The notes under the pieces are model-generated. The model made no database searches. It saw only the letters and a program-made list of their open reading frames with translations, and was not told the DNA's origin. The position numbers and the translations under genes were made by a program. A stretch of 34,569 bases of DNA from Campylobacterales bacterium (GTDB taxonomy: Bacteria > Campylobacterota > Campylobacteria > Campylobacterales > Sulfurovaceae), in the NCBI GenBank assembly GCA_024279555.1, contig JAJRRK010000009.1, positions 1 through 34,569 on the forward strand. The letters are read 5' to 3'. Shown here in pieces: positions 1 to 7,819 of this stretch; within the stretch, counting starts at the first letter, position 1, and each line of letters opens with the position of its first letter.

Positions 1-97
1 TATAGAAGCGGCTTTCAAAGCCCTTGCAGTCTCCCTGAGACGTGCAGTGACGATCAATGAGAATGCCGGTATACCCAGTACCAAGGGCGTACTATGA
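1..97 (+). CDS. hisB: Imidazoleglycerol-phosphate dehydratase, C-terminal end (partial)
   Basis: Reading from base 2 gives a 31-residue tail ending in PSTKGVL before TGA at 95-97. HisB proteins end in a helix of the type EAxFKALxxxLR followed by a SxKGVL tail, and the IEAAFKALAVSLRRA stretch matches that. HisB dehydrates imidazole-glycerol phosphate in histidine synthesis, in the cytoplasm. Only the end of the gene is in the window. Its stop overlaps the kdsC start by four bases (ATGA), so the two genes are probably translationally coupled even though they belong to different pathways. The identification rests on a short tail but the motif is distinctive. Confidence 0.85.
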   Translation, partial: IEAAFKALAVSLRRAVTINENAGIPSTKGVL

Positions 98-591
98 GTA
101 TCAAGTTGATTGTGTTGGATGTGGACGGTACGATGACAGATAGCCGTATCACATACAGTGAAACGGGTGATGAGATCAAGTCTTTTAACGTTAAGGACGG
201 TTTAGCGATCGCATCCTGGCGAAAACTGGGACGTCAGGTTGCAATCATCACGGGCAGAAAGTCAGATATTGTGGCGCGTCGGGCAAAAGAGCTGCGTATC
301 GAGTATTTCTATCAGGGTGTCGAGAACAAAAGAGAGGTGCTTGAGGCACTTTTGGAGAAGCTGGACATCAGCATGGAACATGTGGCGGCCATCGGTGATG
401 ATTTGAACGATCTTCCCATGCTCAAGGCTGCGGGTATCTCTTTTGTACCAAGAGATGCGAGTAGTTATGTGGACAAGATCGCCGATGTGATCCTTACCAA
501 AAAAGGCGGTGACGGTGCGGTAAGGGAAATGATAGAGTATCTCATCAAAAAAGAGGGACTCGAACAGAAGTATTTGGCTCTATGGGACTGA
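94..591 (+). CDS. kdsC: 3-deoxy-D-manno-octulosonate 8-phosphate phosphatase (KdsC, HAD family)
   Basis: This 165-residue HAD phosphatase has the nucleophile motif DVDGTMTD (Asp9 and Asp11), a central ITGRKS motif, and a C-terminal GDDLNDLPM metal-binding motif. There is no cap domain, which is typical of the tetrameric KdsC type, and the length fits. KdsC removes phosphate from Kdo-8-phosphate to give Kdo for the lipopolysaccharide core. Its place directly before lptC and lptA supports a role in the outer membrane. It starts inside the hisB stop (ATGA) and its last ten bases overlap lptC. The main alternative would be another small HAD phosphatase, but context favours KdsC. Confidence 0.9.
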   Translation: MSIKLIVLDVDGTMTDSRITYSETGDEIKSFNVKDGLAIASWRKLGRQVAIITGRKSDIVARRAKELRIEYFYQGVENKREVLEALLEKLDISMEHVAAIGDDLNDLPMLKAAGISFVPRDASSYVDKIADVILTKKGGDGAVREMIEYLIKKEGLEQKYLALWD

Positions 592-1094
592 AACTCGAAT
601 TTTTACTGGTGCTGCTGATTGCATTGACCTCCGTGCTGACCATGACGACCAAACTTGCCGATCATGAATATGTACCTCAGAATATAAAGAAAGAACTGGA
701 GTTTACGAACACAACCTTTACGGAGGTAACGACAGAAGGAAGAGAAGGAGTCGCTTTCGGAACTCATGGGACACGCAGCAACGGTGTGCTTGAAGTGGAG
801 GGACTGCGTTACCACAGCGATACGGTAAAACGCTTGTTGGCGGACAAAGGAAGATACAAAGGCGACAATATCTATCTTGACGGCAATGTGCGTTTCTACC
901 AGGAGAGCGGATTTGAGTATCATACTGAACACGGCTACTATCACAAACCGACAGCCATACTGTATGCAACCTCGCCATTCGTTGCCATGATGGATAAAAA
1001 TATTCTGCATGGGGAGCGGATGGCATACCATACCCGAACCAAAGAGGTGTATGCAGAGAGTGTTGACGCGGTTCTCTATACGGCAGAAAAATGA
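582..1094 (+). CDS. lptC: LptC-like lipopolysaccharide export protein
   Basis: This 170-residue protein has a single N-terminal membrane anchor (about residues 5-22, LEFLLVLLIALTSVLTM) followed by a polar, beta-rich region. That is the build of LptC/YrbK, the bitopic inner-membrane protein that passes lipopolysaccharide from LptBFG to LptA. The repeated short strands (for example GVLEVEGLRY, GDNIYLDGNVRFYQ) resemble the OstA/LptA jellyroll repeat. The position between kdsC and an LptA-like gene is the usual one. The start overlaps kdsC by ten bases. Sequence conservation in this family is weak, so the call leans on architecture and neighbours. Confidence 0.78.
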   Translation: MGLKLEFLLVLLIALTSVLTMTTKLADHEYVPQNIKKELEFTNTTFTEVTTEGREGVAFGTHGTRSNGVLEVEGLRYHSDTVKRLLADKGRYKGDNIYLDGNVRFYQESGFEYHTEHGYYHKPTAILYATSPFVAMMDKNILHGERMAYHTRTKEVYAESVDAVLYTAEK

Positions 1095-1129
1095 TATAAT
1101 AAGATTTTATAGAGAAAAGGGGCAGAGAT

Positions 1130-1597
1130 TTGAAAGGTTTGAAATATACGGTCATACTGTTGTTGGGGATCACCCTCCTGTTCGCCGAGAAGGTGCAGGT
1201 CACTTCAGACCATATGAAAGCGATGGATATGAAGAAGGAGATACACTTCATAGGCAACGCAAAGGTAATACAGCTTGAGAACTGGATACACGGTGATGAG
1301 ATCATTGTCTATTTCAATGAGAACAATGAGACCAAAAAGTATGAGGCGATCGGTCAGGTGACATTCGAGCTCAAACAGAAGGATGCCTTCTATAAAGGGA
1401 GTGCGGACAAGGTCACCTATTATCCCAAGCGGTCTGAGTACATACTGACAGGCAAGGCGGTCATTGACGATCTGGTGAACAAACGCCATGTCAACGGTGA
1501 TGAGATCGTTCTTGACATGAAAACAGGCAATGCCAATGTCAAAGGAAACAGAGAAAAACCGGTCAAGTTTATTTTTGATATGGAGAAGAAAAAGTGA
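1130..1597 (+). CDS. lptA: LptA-like periplasmic lipopolysaccharide transport protein
   Basis: This 155-residue protein has a cleavable signal peptide (about residues 1-19, MKGLKYTVILLLGITLLFA) followed by OstA-fold repeats, seen as VTSDHMKAMDMKKEIHFIGNAKV and later IDDLVNKRHVNGDEIVLDMKTG-type stretches. LptA forms the periplasmic bridge that carries lipopolysaccharide to the outer membrane. The start is TTG at 1130, preceded by AAAAGGGG; no in-frame ATG lies before the signal peptide. A TATAAT at 1095-1100, right after the lptC stop, could be an internal promoter. The stop overlaps the GTG start of engB by four bases. Confidence 0.8.
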   Translation: MKGLKYTVILLLGITLLFAEKVQVTSDHMKAMDMKKEIHFIGNAKVIQLENWIHGDEIIVYFNENNETKKYEAIGQVTFELKQKDAFYKGSADKVTYYPKRSEYILTGKAVIDDLVNKRHVNGDEIVLDMKTGNANVKGNREKPVKFIFDMEKKK

Positions 1598-2229
1598 GTA
1601 TGCCACGTATCGTCGAAGCCAACTTCATCAAGTCGGCACAGAGCATTGCGGATTCCCTGCCTGAAGACATGAGCGAAGTGGTCTTTCTGGGGCGCTCCAA
1701 TGTCGGGAAAAGCTCTACGCTCAACGGGCTTACACAGCGCAAGAACCTCGCTAAAAGCTCTGCCACACCGGGGAAAACGCAGCTGATAAACTTCTTTGAA
1801 ACACGCTATCTTTACAATGATGAGAGCTATCCCGTCCGTTTTGTGGATCTTCCCGGATTTGGCTATGCGAAGGTATCCAAATCTCTCAAAGAGGTGTGGC
1901 AGCGTAATCTCGTAGAGTTCATTGAACAGCGTGTCTCCATCCGTCTCTTTATCCACCTGCGTGATGCACGCCACCCGCATGCAAAGATCGACGATGATGT
2001 GGAAGCCTATATCTCCGAGTTTATCAGACCCGACCAGCGCTACCTGACGGTCTTTACGAAGATGGATAAGCTCAATCAGAAAGAGCGTAACAAACTCAAG
2101 CGGGAATTTCCGGGTTCCATCTCGGTATCGAACCTCAAAAAGAACGGGTATGAGAGAGTACACCGGGAGATCCTCCATACGATATTTGGTGTCGGTTTGC
2201 ATGAAGAGGAGACGGAGGATGCATCGTGA
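1594..2229 (+). CDS. engB: Ribosome biogenesis GTP-binding protein EngB/YsxC
   Basis: This TRAFAC GTPase of 211 residues shows all the G motifs: GRSNVGKSS (G1), the TPGKTQ switch (G2), DLPGFG (G3) and TKMDK (G4). This is the EngB/YihA/YsxC pattern, an essential GTPase for assembly of the large ribosomal subunit in the cytoplasm. The length matches the family. Two starts are possible, GTG at 1594 (four-base overlap with lptA) or ATG at 1600; the overlap style of this operon makes GTG plausible. The end overlaps the next gene by four bases (GTGA). The neighbours match the order I recall from Campylobacter relatives. Confidence 0.95.
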   Translation: MSMPRIVEANFIKSAQSIADSLPEDMSEVVFLGRSNVGKSSTLNGLTQRKNLAKSSATPGKTQLINFFETRYLYNDESYPVRFVDLPGFGYAKVSKSLKEVWQRNLVEFIEQRVSIRLFIHLRDARHPHAKIDDDVEAYISEFIRPDQRYLTVFTKMDKLNQKERNKLKREFPGSISVSNLKKNGYERVHREILHTIFGVGLHEEETEDAS

Positions 2230-2687
2230 TCGAATTGGTCAAAGCGAAGCTCGATGACATCCCCGCAATGGAGGCGCTTGTCGCAGACAAAGTCAAGGAT
2301 GGAACGATCCTTGAACGCAGTGAGGATGAGATGGCTACGAATATCCGTTCCTATGTGCTTGCGAAAGAAGATGATAAACTGGTAGGTTATACGGCCTTAC
2401 ATATTCACTCTCCGCGACTGGCTGAGATCCGGAGCCTGATCGTGGATGAAGCTTACCGCGGACGGAATATTGGAAAGCGTATGGTGAAGTTTACCCTTGA
2501 AGAGGCAAAGGTACTGGGTGTCAAAGAAGATGTGCTTGTATTGACCTATCTGCCTGCTTTCTTTGAGAAACTCGGTTTCAGAGAAATCAACAAAGAGAGT
2601 ATTCCCGAGCACAAGATATGGGCGGACTGCATCAAGTGTATACACTTCCCCGTCTGCAATGAAGTAGCACTGGTATACAAGGTCTAA
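2226..2687 (+). CDS. GNAT N-acetyltransferase, probably short N-acetylglutamate synthase type
   Basis: This is a 153-residue single-domain GNAT protein. The acetyl-CoA binding motif A is visible as VDEAYRGRNIGKRMV (about residues 73-87), and the preceding strand RLAEIRSLIVDE is typical. The C-terminal segment KIWADCIKCIHFPVCNEVAL is a feature I associate with the short, ArgA-like N-acetylglutamate synthases that lack the kinase-like domain. That would place it at the first step of arginine synthesis. It begins with GTG inside the engB stop. The substrate is inferred from the tail and not proven. Confidence 0.75.
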   Translation: MIELVKAKLDDIPAMEALVADKVKDGTILERSEDEMATNIRSYVLAKEDDKLVGYTALHIHSPRLAEIRSLIVDEAYRGRNIGKRMVKFTLEEAKVLGVKEDVLVLTYLPAFFEKLGFREINKESIPEHKIWADCIKCIHFPVCNEVALVYKV

Positions 2688-2695
2688 GCATACAG

Positions 2696-3154
2696 ATGAA
2701 TATGACGATGACACGCTATTTGCAGAAATTGCTCCTCTGGATACTGGTGATCTTGTTCGTGCTTTTCTATCCGATGATCATCTCTATCTATGTCTATCTA
2801 CCTCTTTTCATCGGTGTGATGGGATATATTCTCATACGGGGGATAGACCAGGGACGTATCTCCTACATTGTGATCTCACTGCTCTATCTGATCAATATGG
2901 ATATCAATCTCTCCCTGCCGTTTTTTCTGGTATCAATCGCGATACTTTTCGTCTACATCTTCATGTATCCGCACTTTGTCCATTTCAGAAAATGCAAGGT
3001 GTGTACCCCATTTCTGACGGTACTGATGATCGATCTTGTCTATCTGGGCTTTCTGCTGGCGTATGATTTTGTTTTTCAGACAGAAAACATCATTTTGGAT
3101 GATATTCTGCTCTATCCTCTGGTAGTGGATCTTCTTATGGCGGTGATACTGTGA
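2696..3154 (+). CDS. Small integral membrane protein, MreD-like position
   Basis: This 152-residue protein is almost wholly hydrophobic, with four to five predicted membrane helices (for example LLLWILVILFVLFYPMIIS and FFLVSIAILFVYIFMY). I see no catalytic motif. It lies directly before PBP2 and its stop overlaps the PBP2 GTG start by four bases. In many bacteria the membrane protein MreD precedes mrdA, and its size and topology are similar, so a role in the cell elongation complex is a reasonable inference. A membrane protein sits in the same place in Campylobacter relatives as I recall. Direct MreD homology is not evident by eye. ATG codons at 2696, 2702 and 2708 are all possible starts. 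Confidence 0.75.
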   Translation: MNMTMTRYLQKLLLWILVILFVLFYPMIISIYVYLPLFIGVMGYILIRGIDQGRISYIVISLLYLINMDINLSLPFFLVSIAILFVYIFMYPHFVHFRKCKVCTPFLTVLMIDLVYLGFLLAYDFVFQTENIILDDILLYPLVVDLLMAVIL

Positions 3155-5085
3155 GATATCAGTTTGTTATTCTGATATTTATTGCTGTCTGGGCGATCAT
3201 GATTACCCGTCTCTATCATGTCAGTATCAAGTCGAATTACTATTATGAAGAACTTGCCAAAGAGAATGTCCAGCGAAAGGAGTATATCAAGCCTGTCAGA
3301 GGAGAGATCACCGATGTTAACGGCAATCTGCTTGCGATGAACCAGATCGGTTTTTCCATCTCTGTCAGACCGCATCTTGAATCAGGAGGAGAACAACTCA
3401 AAGCAGTGGGAGAGATTCTCTCCGAGACCTTTCCCGACCTCAATACCACCATACTTTACAAGGTCTACAAGAAGCAGAACTCACCCTACAACCACAAGTT
3501 CATCAAGGTAGTCGACTTCATTCCTTATGCCGATATGATGGGTGCCTATGCCAAGCTGAGCCTTAATGAAGATATCAAGATAGAGGCAGAGACCAAGCGC
3601 TATTATCCCTACGGAAGGTATGTAGCGCATATCATCGGCTATACGGGCCGTTCCAACCAAAAAGAGAACAGTGCAGATGAGGTGGTGGATGTGGTAGGGA
3701 AGGTTGGTAAAACCGGTCTTGAACGTTACTACAACAAAGTCCTGCAGGGAGAGTTGGGGTATATTGTCAATAAAGTAACGGCAACGAACAAAGCGATCAA
3801 GACACTGGAAAAAGTACCGCCCAAGGACAATAAGAACCTCACTCTCAACATCGATATCAATCTGCAGCAGATGATCTATAAAGAGTTTGCTAAAATGAAA
3901 GAGACAGGTGTAGCGATTGTCATGCGTGTGACGGGTGAGATCATTGCGGCAGTGAGTTACCCTGCGTATGATCCGAACCTTTTTGTAGGAGGAATCAGTA
4001 CGAAGGACTGGCGGGCACTTCAGGAAGATCTGGCCCATCCTTTCACTAACAAGATCACCCATGGGACCTATCCTCCCGGTTCGACCATCAAAATGGGAAT
4101 GGCTCTAGCATTTGACAAAACACATCCCGGAATACTTGAACAGGGGGAGTATTGTAAAGGGTATATCACGATAGGGAGCAGCTCTCATAAATTTAGATGT
4201 TGGAAGCACTATGGACACGGTAATGTAACATTACGAAAAGCAATACGTGAAAGTTGTGATGTTTACTTCTACAATAAAAGTCTCAAAGTAGGTATTGATG
4301 CCATGGCAAAAAACCTCCGTTCTTTCGGGCTGGGAGTCAAAACAGGTGTAGATTTACCGCGTGAATATAATGGTGTTATTCCTGACAAAGCGTGGAAGAT
4401 GCGTCGCTTCAAGCAGCCTTGGTATAAAGGAGAAACGGTTATTGCTGCAATTGGGCAGGGATATGACTCTGTCACGCCACTTCAGGTGGCACGTTATACG
4501 GCACTGGTGGCTACAGGCAATCTTGTTACCCCGCGTGTGGCAAAGCTGGTTGACGGAAATGAAACGAAGACGGTCATTAAACCGATCGCTTTCAATCCTG
4601 TTTCAATCTCCGAGATACGTAAAGGGATGTATGATGTCTGTAATACACCGGGAGGTACAGCCTACCGGACAATGCATAATCTTCCAGTTATTGCAGCAGG
4701 AAAGACAGGTACATCCCAGGTGACATCCATTCCTCAGTCCACTGTGAAGCGTCTGAAAGAGTCAGAGCTTGCCTATTTTCACCGCTCACATGCATGGATC
4801 ACCACCTATGCCCCCTATGGTGACCCGCAATATGTCGTAACGGTGCTTGTAGAGCATGGTGGTCACGGGGGAAGTACTTCCGGTCCTATGGCGGCAAAGA
4901 TATACAAATGGCTTTACGCACACGGCTATTTCCGTAAAAAACCGACAGAGACAGAGCGTTTGGAGATAGAGAAATCGCTGGAATCCTCACCGGTACCGGC
5001 ACATACAATACCGCAGGCAAGACCGGCAAAGAAGAAAAGCGTGAAAAAAAAGAGAAAGGTCATGAGGGAACTCGACCTCTTTTAG
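3151..5085 (+). CDS. mrdA: Penicillin-binding protein 2 (peptidoglycan transpeptidase)
   Basis: This 644-residue class B PBP has one N-terminal membrane helix (about residues 4-20), a dimerisation domain starting around RGEITDVNGNLLAMN, and a C-terminal transpeptidase domain. All three active-site motifs are present: STIK with Ser311 and Lys314, the SCD triad at Ser368, and KTGTS from Lys518. The protein crosslinks side-wall peptidoglycan during elongation in the periplasm. It starts at GTG, overlapping the previous membrane protein by four bases. The last 30 residues are a lysine-rich tail (KKKSVKKKRK) beyond the catalytic fold. The gene converges on the antiporter gene with only seven bases between. 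Confidence 0.95.
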   Translation: MRYQFVILIFIAVWAIMITRLYHVSIKSNYYYEELAKENVQRKEYIKPVRGEITDVNGNLLAMNQIGFSISVRPHLESGGEQLKAVGEILSETFPDLNTTILYKVYKKQNSPYNHKFIKVVDFIPYADMMGAYAKLSLNEDIKIEAETKRYYPYGRYVAHIIGYTGRSNQKENSADEVVDVVGKVGKTGLERYYNKVLQGELGYIVNKVTATNKAIKTLEKVPPKDNKNLTLNIDINLQQMIYKEFAKMKETGVAIVMRVTGEIIAAVSYPAYDPNLFVGGISTKDWRALQEDLAHPFTNKITHGTYPPGSTIKMGMALAFDKTHPGILEQGEYCKGYITIGSSSHKFRCWKHYGHGNVTLRKAIRESCDVYFYNKSLKVGIDAMAKNLRSFGLGVKTGVDLPREYNGVIPDKAWKMRRFKQPWYKGETVIAAIGQGYDSVTPLQVARYTALVATGNLVTPRVAKLVDGNETKTVIKPIAFNPVSISEIRKGMYDVCNTPGGTAYRTMHNLPVIAAGKTGTSQVTSIPQSTVKRLKESELAYFHRSHAWITTYAPYGDPQYVVTVLVEHGGHGGSTSGPMAAKIYKWLYAHGYFRKKPTETERLEIEKSLESSPVPAHTIPQARPAKKKSVKKKRKVMRELDLF

Positions 5086-5092
5086 TGTATCT

Positions 5093-6025
5093 TCAGATAC
5101 TCTGGATGGTATGCTCCAGGAAAAGCCCGAGGATGATCACCAGGCTGATACCGGCTGATTTGGTGTAGAGTTTGTTTGCTGTGAGGAAAACGAGCAAAAG
5201 TGTCGCCACACCCATTGTCGCTATATCAAAGAGATAGGTGAGTGACTCTATGGGCATCGGCTTGACCAATGCAGCAGACCCGAGTACGACTGTTGTGTTT
5301 GCCATGTTTGAACCGATAATGTTTCCGATTGCCATATCGACTTTTCCTTTGAGTGCGGCAGAGATGCTGACGACCAGTTCGGGAAGAGACGTACCAAGAG
5401 AGATGAGCACAATCCCGATAACCCATTCGGAGATACCTAAGCTTTTGGCGATATCCGAGGCACTTTCGACAGTAAAGTGTGCGCCCACGATGACAAGGAA
5501 GAAGCCGATAAAAAGCATGGGAACGGTACTGACCCAGCTGAAAGGCTCTTTCGCGATATCTTCAAGATCCTCTTCGGGGATGTTTTTTGCATCCTGCAGC
5601 AGAAAGAGCAGATAAGCACCCATCAGAAGCAGTAGCAGTGCCGCATCGAATCGTGAGATCATATTGTCCATGATCATCAGCACAAATACAAATACCGGCA
5701 TTAAAGCCCATGTGCTGTCTTTTGCGAAGAAGTCTCTGTCTGGTGTGATCCTTCTGGCGATCAGAAAGACTGCTGCGAGTACGAGTGTGATATTGAGGAT
5801 ATTGCTTCCGATGACATTGGAGATGGCAATGTCAGGTTTGTCTCCTATGCTTGCGGCAACACTGGCAGCCATCTCCGGCAGTGAAGTTCCCAATGCAATG
5901 AGTGTGGCACCGATGATGAATTCGGGAATGTCAAACCGCAGTGCGATCTTCTCACTTTGGTGTATGAGAAGGTCAGCACCCCATATGAGTACACCCATGG
6001 CAATGACAAAAATCAGAAAACTCAT
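5093..6025 (-). CDS. CaCA-family calcium/sodium (or proton) antiporter, YrbG-like
   Basis: This 310-residue inner-membrane protein has about ten hydrophobic helices and the two inverted alpha repeats that define the calcium/cation antiporter family: GTSLPEMAAS...NVIGSN in the first half and GTSLPELVVS...NIIGSN in the second. The conserved Glu in each GTSLPE and the Asn-Ile-x-Gly-Ser-Asn motif line the ion site. It exchanges Ca2+ for Na+ or H+. The two halves are clear internal duplicates. It lies downstream of ybeY with a four-base overlap, so both are probably co-transcribed. Ion specificity cannot be read from sequence. Confidence 0.93.
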   Translation of the reverse strand: MSFLIFVIAMGVLIWGADLLIHQSEKIALRFDIPEFIIGATLIALGTSLPEMAASVAASIGDKPDIAISNVIGSNILNITLVLAAVFLIARRITPDRDFFAKDSTWALMPVFVFVLMIMDNMISRFDAALLLLLMGAYLLFLLQDAKNIPEEDLEDIAKEPFSWVSTVPMLFIGFFLVIVGAHFTVESASDIAKSLGISEWVIGIVLISLGTSLPELVVSISAALKGKVDMAIGNIIGSNMANTTVVLGSAALVKPMPIESLTYLFDIATMGVATLLLVFLTANKLYTKSAGISLVIILGLFLEHTIQSI

Positions 6026-6456
6026 GATTCTCCGCCTTGATTACGCACAATAAGACTTTTGGGCAATTTCCATGCGTTTATGATCACTTCTTCTTTCTTT
6101 CGCATCTGTCCTTCATCCATCTCATGGTCATATCCTACCAAATGCAGCAACCCATGTATAAAAAGGAGGGTGAGCTCCTCCTGATTACTGTGTCCGTAGG
6201 CTTGTGCATTCTGTGTGACATAGTCTTTGGATATGACAATAACCCCCAGTGGTGTGTCAGGAAAGTTGTCACCCATGGGAAAGCTGAGGACATCGGTCGC
6301 TTCCTCCTTGCCCCGGTGCTGTGTATTGAGGGCTTTGATCCCCTCATTGTCCGTGACAACAAGTTCAATTTGGCGTTGGGTGAGATCCTCAGCGATCTTT
6401 TCCAGCAGGTCAGTATCGACAAGTAGGTCGGTTTCATTTACTAAATCTATTAACAT
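6022..6456 (-). CDS. ybeY: Endoribonuclease / rRNA maturation factor YbeY
   Basis: This 144-residue protein carries the metal-binding motif HGLLHLVGYDH near the C-terminal third, plus the upstream strand RGKEEATDVLSFPM that is characteristic of YbeY. YbeY is a zinc-dependent enzyme for 16S rRNA 3' end maturation and ribosome quality control. The ATG at 6456 lies only six bases from the inverted repeat at 6462-6487, so the leader must be very short if that repeat is the promoter. It runs into the antiporter gene with a four-base overlap. Confidence 0.95.
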   Translation of the reverse strand: MLIDLVNETDLLVDTDLLEKIAEDLTQRQIELVVTDNEGIKALNTQHRGKEEATDVLSFPMGDNFPDTPLGVIVISKDYVTQNAQAYGHSNQEELTLLFIHGLLHLVGYDHEMDEGQMRKKEEVIINAWKLPKSLIVRNQGGES

Positions 6457-6461
6457 GGTGC

Positions 6462-6487
6462 CATTTTACCCAAATCTTGGTAAAATG
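6462..6487. promoter_or_regulatory. Perfect inverted repeat between ybeY and queC, candidate divergent promoter or operator
   Basis: CATTTTACC and GGTAAAATG are exact complements separated by eight bases. Each arm contains TAAAAT, a plausible -10 hexamer, so the same element reads as a promoter core on both strands. The arm facing ybeY lies next to its start codon; the arm facing queC lies about 130 bases before queC. No clear -35 is seen. It could equally be a repressor site or a chance hairpin. Confidence 0.4.
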
Positions 6488-6617
6488 CAGAATGATTACC
6501 GCACCAACATATACCTGAAACTTGATACTGGTGATTTTGTTCATAATCAAGGTAGATTTTTGAAATCCTAGCCGTAGCTAAGGTAATATCAATAGCATCT
6601 TAAAAAGGATCGTTCAG

Positions 6618-7301
6618 ATGAGAAGAAAAGCCGTCTGCATTATATCAGGAGGTATGGACAGCGCCCTGAGTGCTGCCATTGCGAAAGCGGAGGGGTACAG
6701 CATTATTGCCGTGCATTTCAACTATGGGCAGAGGACGGAGAGCAAAGAGTTGGCGTGTTTTAGAAAGATCGCTGATTCACTTAAAGCAGCTGAACGCTAT
6801 GAGATCGACCTGCCTTTTTTTGAACAGATCGGCGCATCTGCATTGACGGACAGAAGCATAGAGGTACCTACCGGCGGTCTGGAAGAGGGAGTGCCTGTCA
6901 CCTATGTGCCTTTCCGCAACGGTATCTTTCTCTCTATTGCTGCTTCTATAGCGGAAAAGCACGAGGCGGATGCACTCTACATCGGTGTGGTCGAAGAGGA
7001 TAGTTCCGGGTATCCGGACTGCCGTGAGCACTATATCGAAGCCATGGAAAGAGCGATCAACCTCGGCACTAAAGATGAGACGACCCTTATCATCAAAATG
7101 CCGCTTGTGCATATGAAAAAGAGTCAGATCGTCGCCAAAGCTCTGGAGATGGAAGTACCGTTGGCTGATACCTGGAGTTGCTATAAGGCAGAAGAAAAAG
7201 CATGTGGTGTATGTGACAGCTGTCGGTTACGGTTAAAAGGTTTTGCTCAAGCGGGTACGATAGACCCCATCACCTACGAGATGACGGGGAAACAGGACTA
7301 G
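6618..7301 (+). CDS. queC: 7-cyano-7-deazaguanine synthase (preQ0 synthase)
   Basis: This 227-residue PP-loop ATPase has SGGMDSALS near the N-terminus and the family's EEDSSGYPDCREHYIEAM segment. The C-terminal zinc site is complete with Cys188, Cys196, Cys199 and Cys202 (CxVCDSC pattern). QueC converts 7-carboxy-7-deazaguanine to preQ0 with ammonia and ATP, on the route to queuosine in tRNA. The ATG follows AAAAAGGAT by a few bases. The stop TAG shares a CTAG with the stop of the convergent lipoprotein gene. No other queuosine gene is visible here. Confidence 0.95.
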   Translation: MRRKAVCIISGGMDSALSAAIAKAEGYSIIAVHFNYGQRTESKELACFRKIADSLKAAERYEIDLPFFEQIGASALTDRSIEVPTGGLEEGVPVTYVPFRNGIFLSIAASIAEKHEADALYIGVVEEDSSGYPDCREHYIEAMERAINLGTKDETTLIIKMPLVHMKKSQIVAKALEMEVPLADTWSCYKAEEKACGVCDSCRLRLKGFAQAGTIDPITYEMTGKQD

Positions 7302-7645
7302 TATCGCTGATAGGCGTTGGCGATATAGGTGAACTCATACTTATGATTAGGATACCGTGCGGTACCCTCGGCAATAAACTGTGCTCTTGTGATCTGTCTG
7401 TCCCAGAGTCGGTACATCAAGTTCTTGAACCACTCTTTCTCTTCAGGGGTGTTGAGCTTCATACGGTTGTAGTTTGGGTTGGACTGTGTACTCTGTGCTA
7501 CTTTGATCATCGTTTCGTGGAACTTCTCCTCTTTTGCCGGTGTCGGTCTTTCATAGGTTGATGCAGCCATTGACGGACCGCCTACATTGGAGCAACCTGC
7601 AAAAAAGAGTGATGCCAGAAGCAGTGTGGATGTGTATCGTTTCAT
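7298..7645 (-). CDS. Small hypothetical lipoprotein
   Basis: From ATG at 7645 the protein has 115 residues and starts with a lipoprotein signal, MKRYTSTLLLASLFFAGC, with lipobox FAGC. The longer ORF start at 7684 would put 13 residues before this signal and lacks a ribosome site, whereas GAAGGGA precedes 7645 at good spacing. The mature part is polar and includes KLNTPEEKEWFKNLMYRLW. I do not recognise a family. It is probably attached to a membrane facing the periplasm. It overlaps the queC stop by four bases in convergent orientation. Confidence 0.75.
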   Translation of the reverse strand: MKRYTSTLLLASLFFAGCSNVGGPSMAASTYERPTPAKEEKFHETMIKVAQSTQSNPNYNRMKLNTPEEKEWFKNLMYRLWDRQITRAQFIAEGTARYPNHKYEFTYIANAYQRY

Positions 7646-7695
7646 ATCGCTATTCCCTTCATAGTAATTGATAATGTATTGCATAAATTATAGCG

Positions 7696-7730
7696 CAAAA
7701 GTATCTCAAAAGTATCACTTGATGTATAAT
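7696..7730 (+). promoter_or_regulatory. Candidate hemF promoter with direct repeat
   Basis: A TATAAT hexamer lies at 7725-7730. Just upstream CAAAAGTATC occurs twice with an 11-base period (7696 and 7707), one helical turn apart, across the -35 position. This looks like a tandem activator site replacing a poor -35. The leader to the hemF ATG would be about 83 bases. The regulator is unknown. Confidence 0.4.
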
Positions 7731-7819
7731 TTATCAAAATTTTATCCGAGATAGCAATGATCTTGTGATATGATTGCAAAAAGTCAAGGAACTTTATAGG
7801 TGCCCTCAAGGAGATACAC

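Noticed and set aside
1420-2202. 260-residue minus-strand ORF
   Set aside because: It lies antisense to lptA and engB, which have clear family motifs; its translation has no recognisable domain.
7719-7737. TTGAT...ATCAA pair before hemF as an FNR-type box
   Set aside because: The half-sites are nine bases apart, whereas an FNR/CRP-type site needs four to six.
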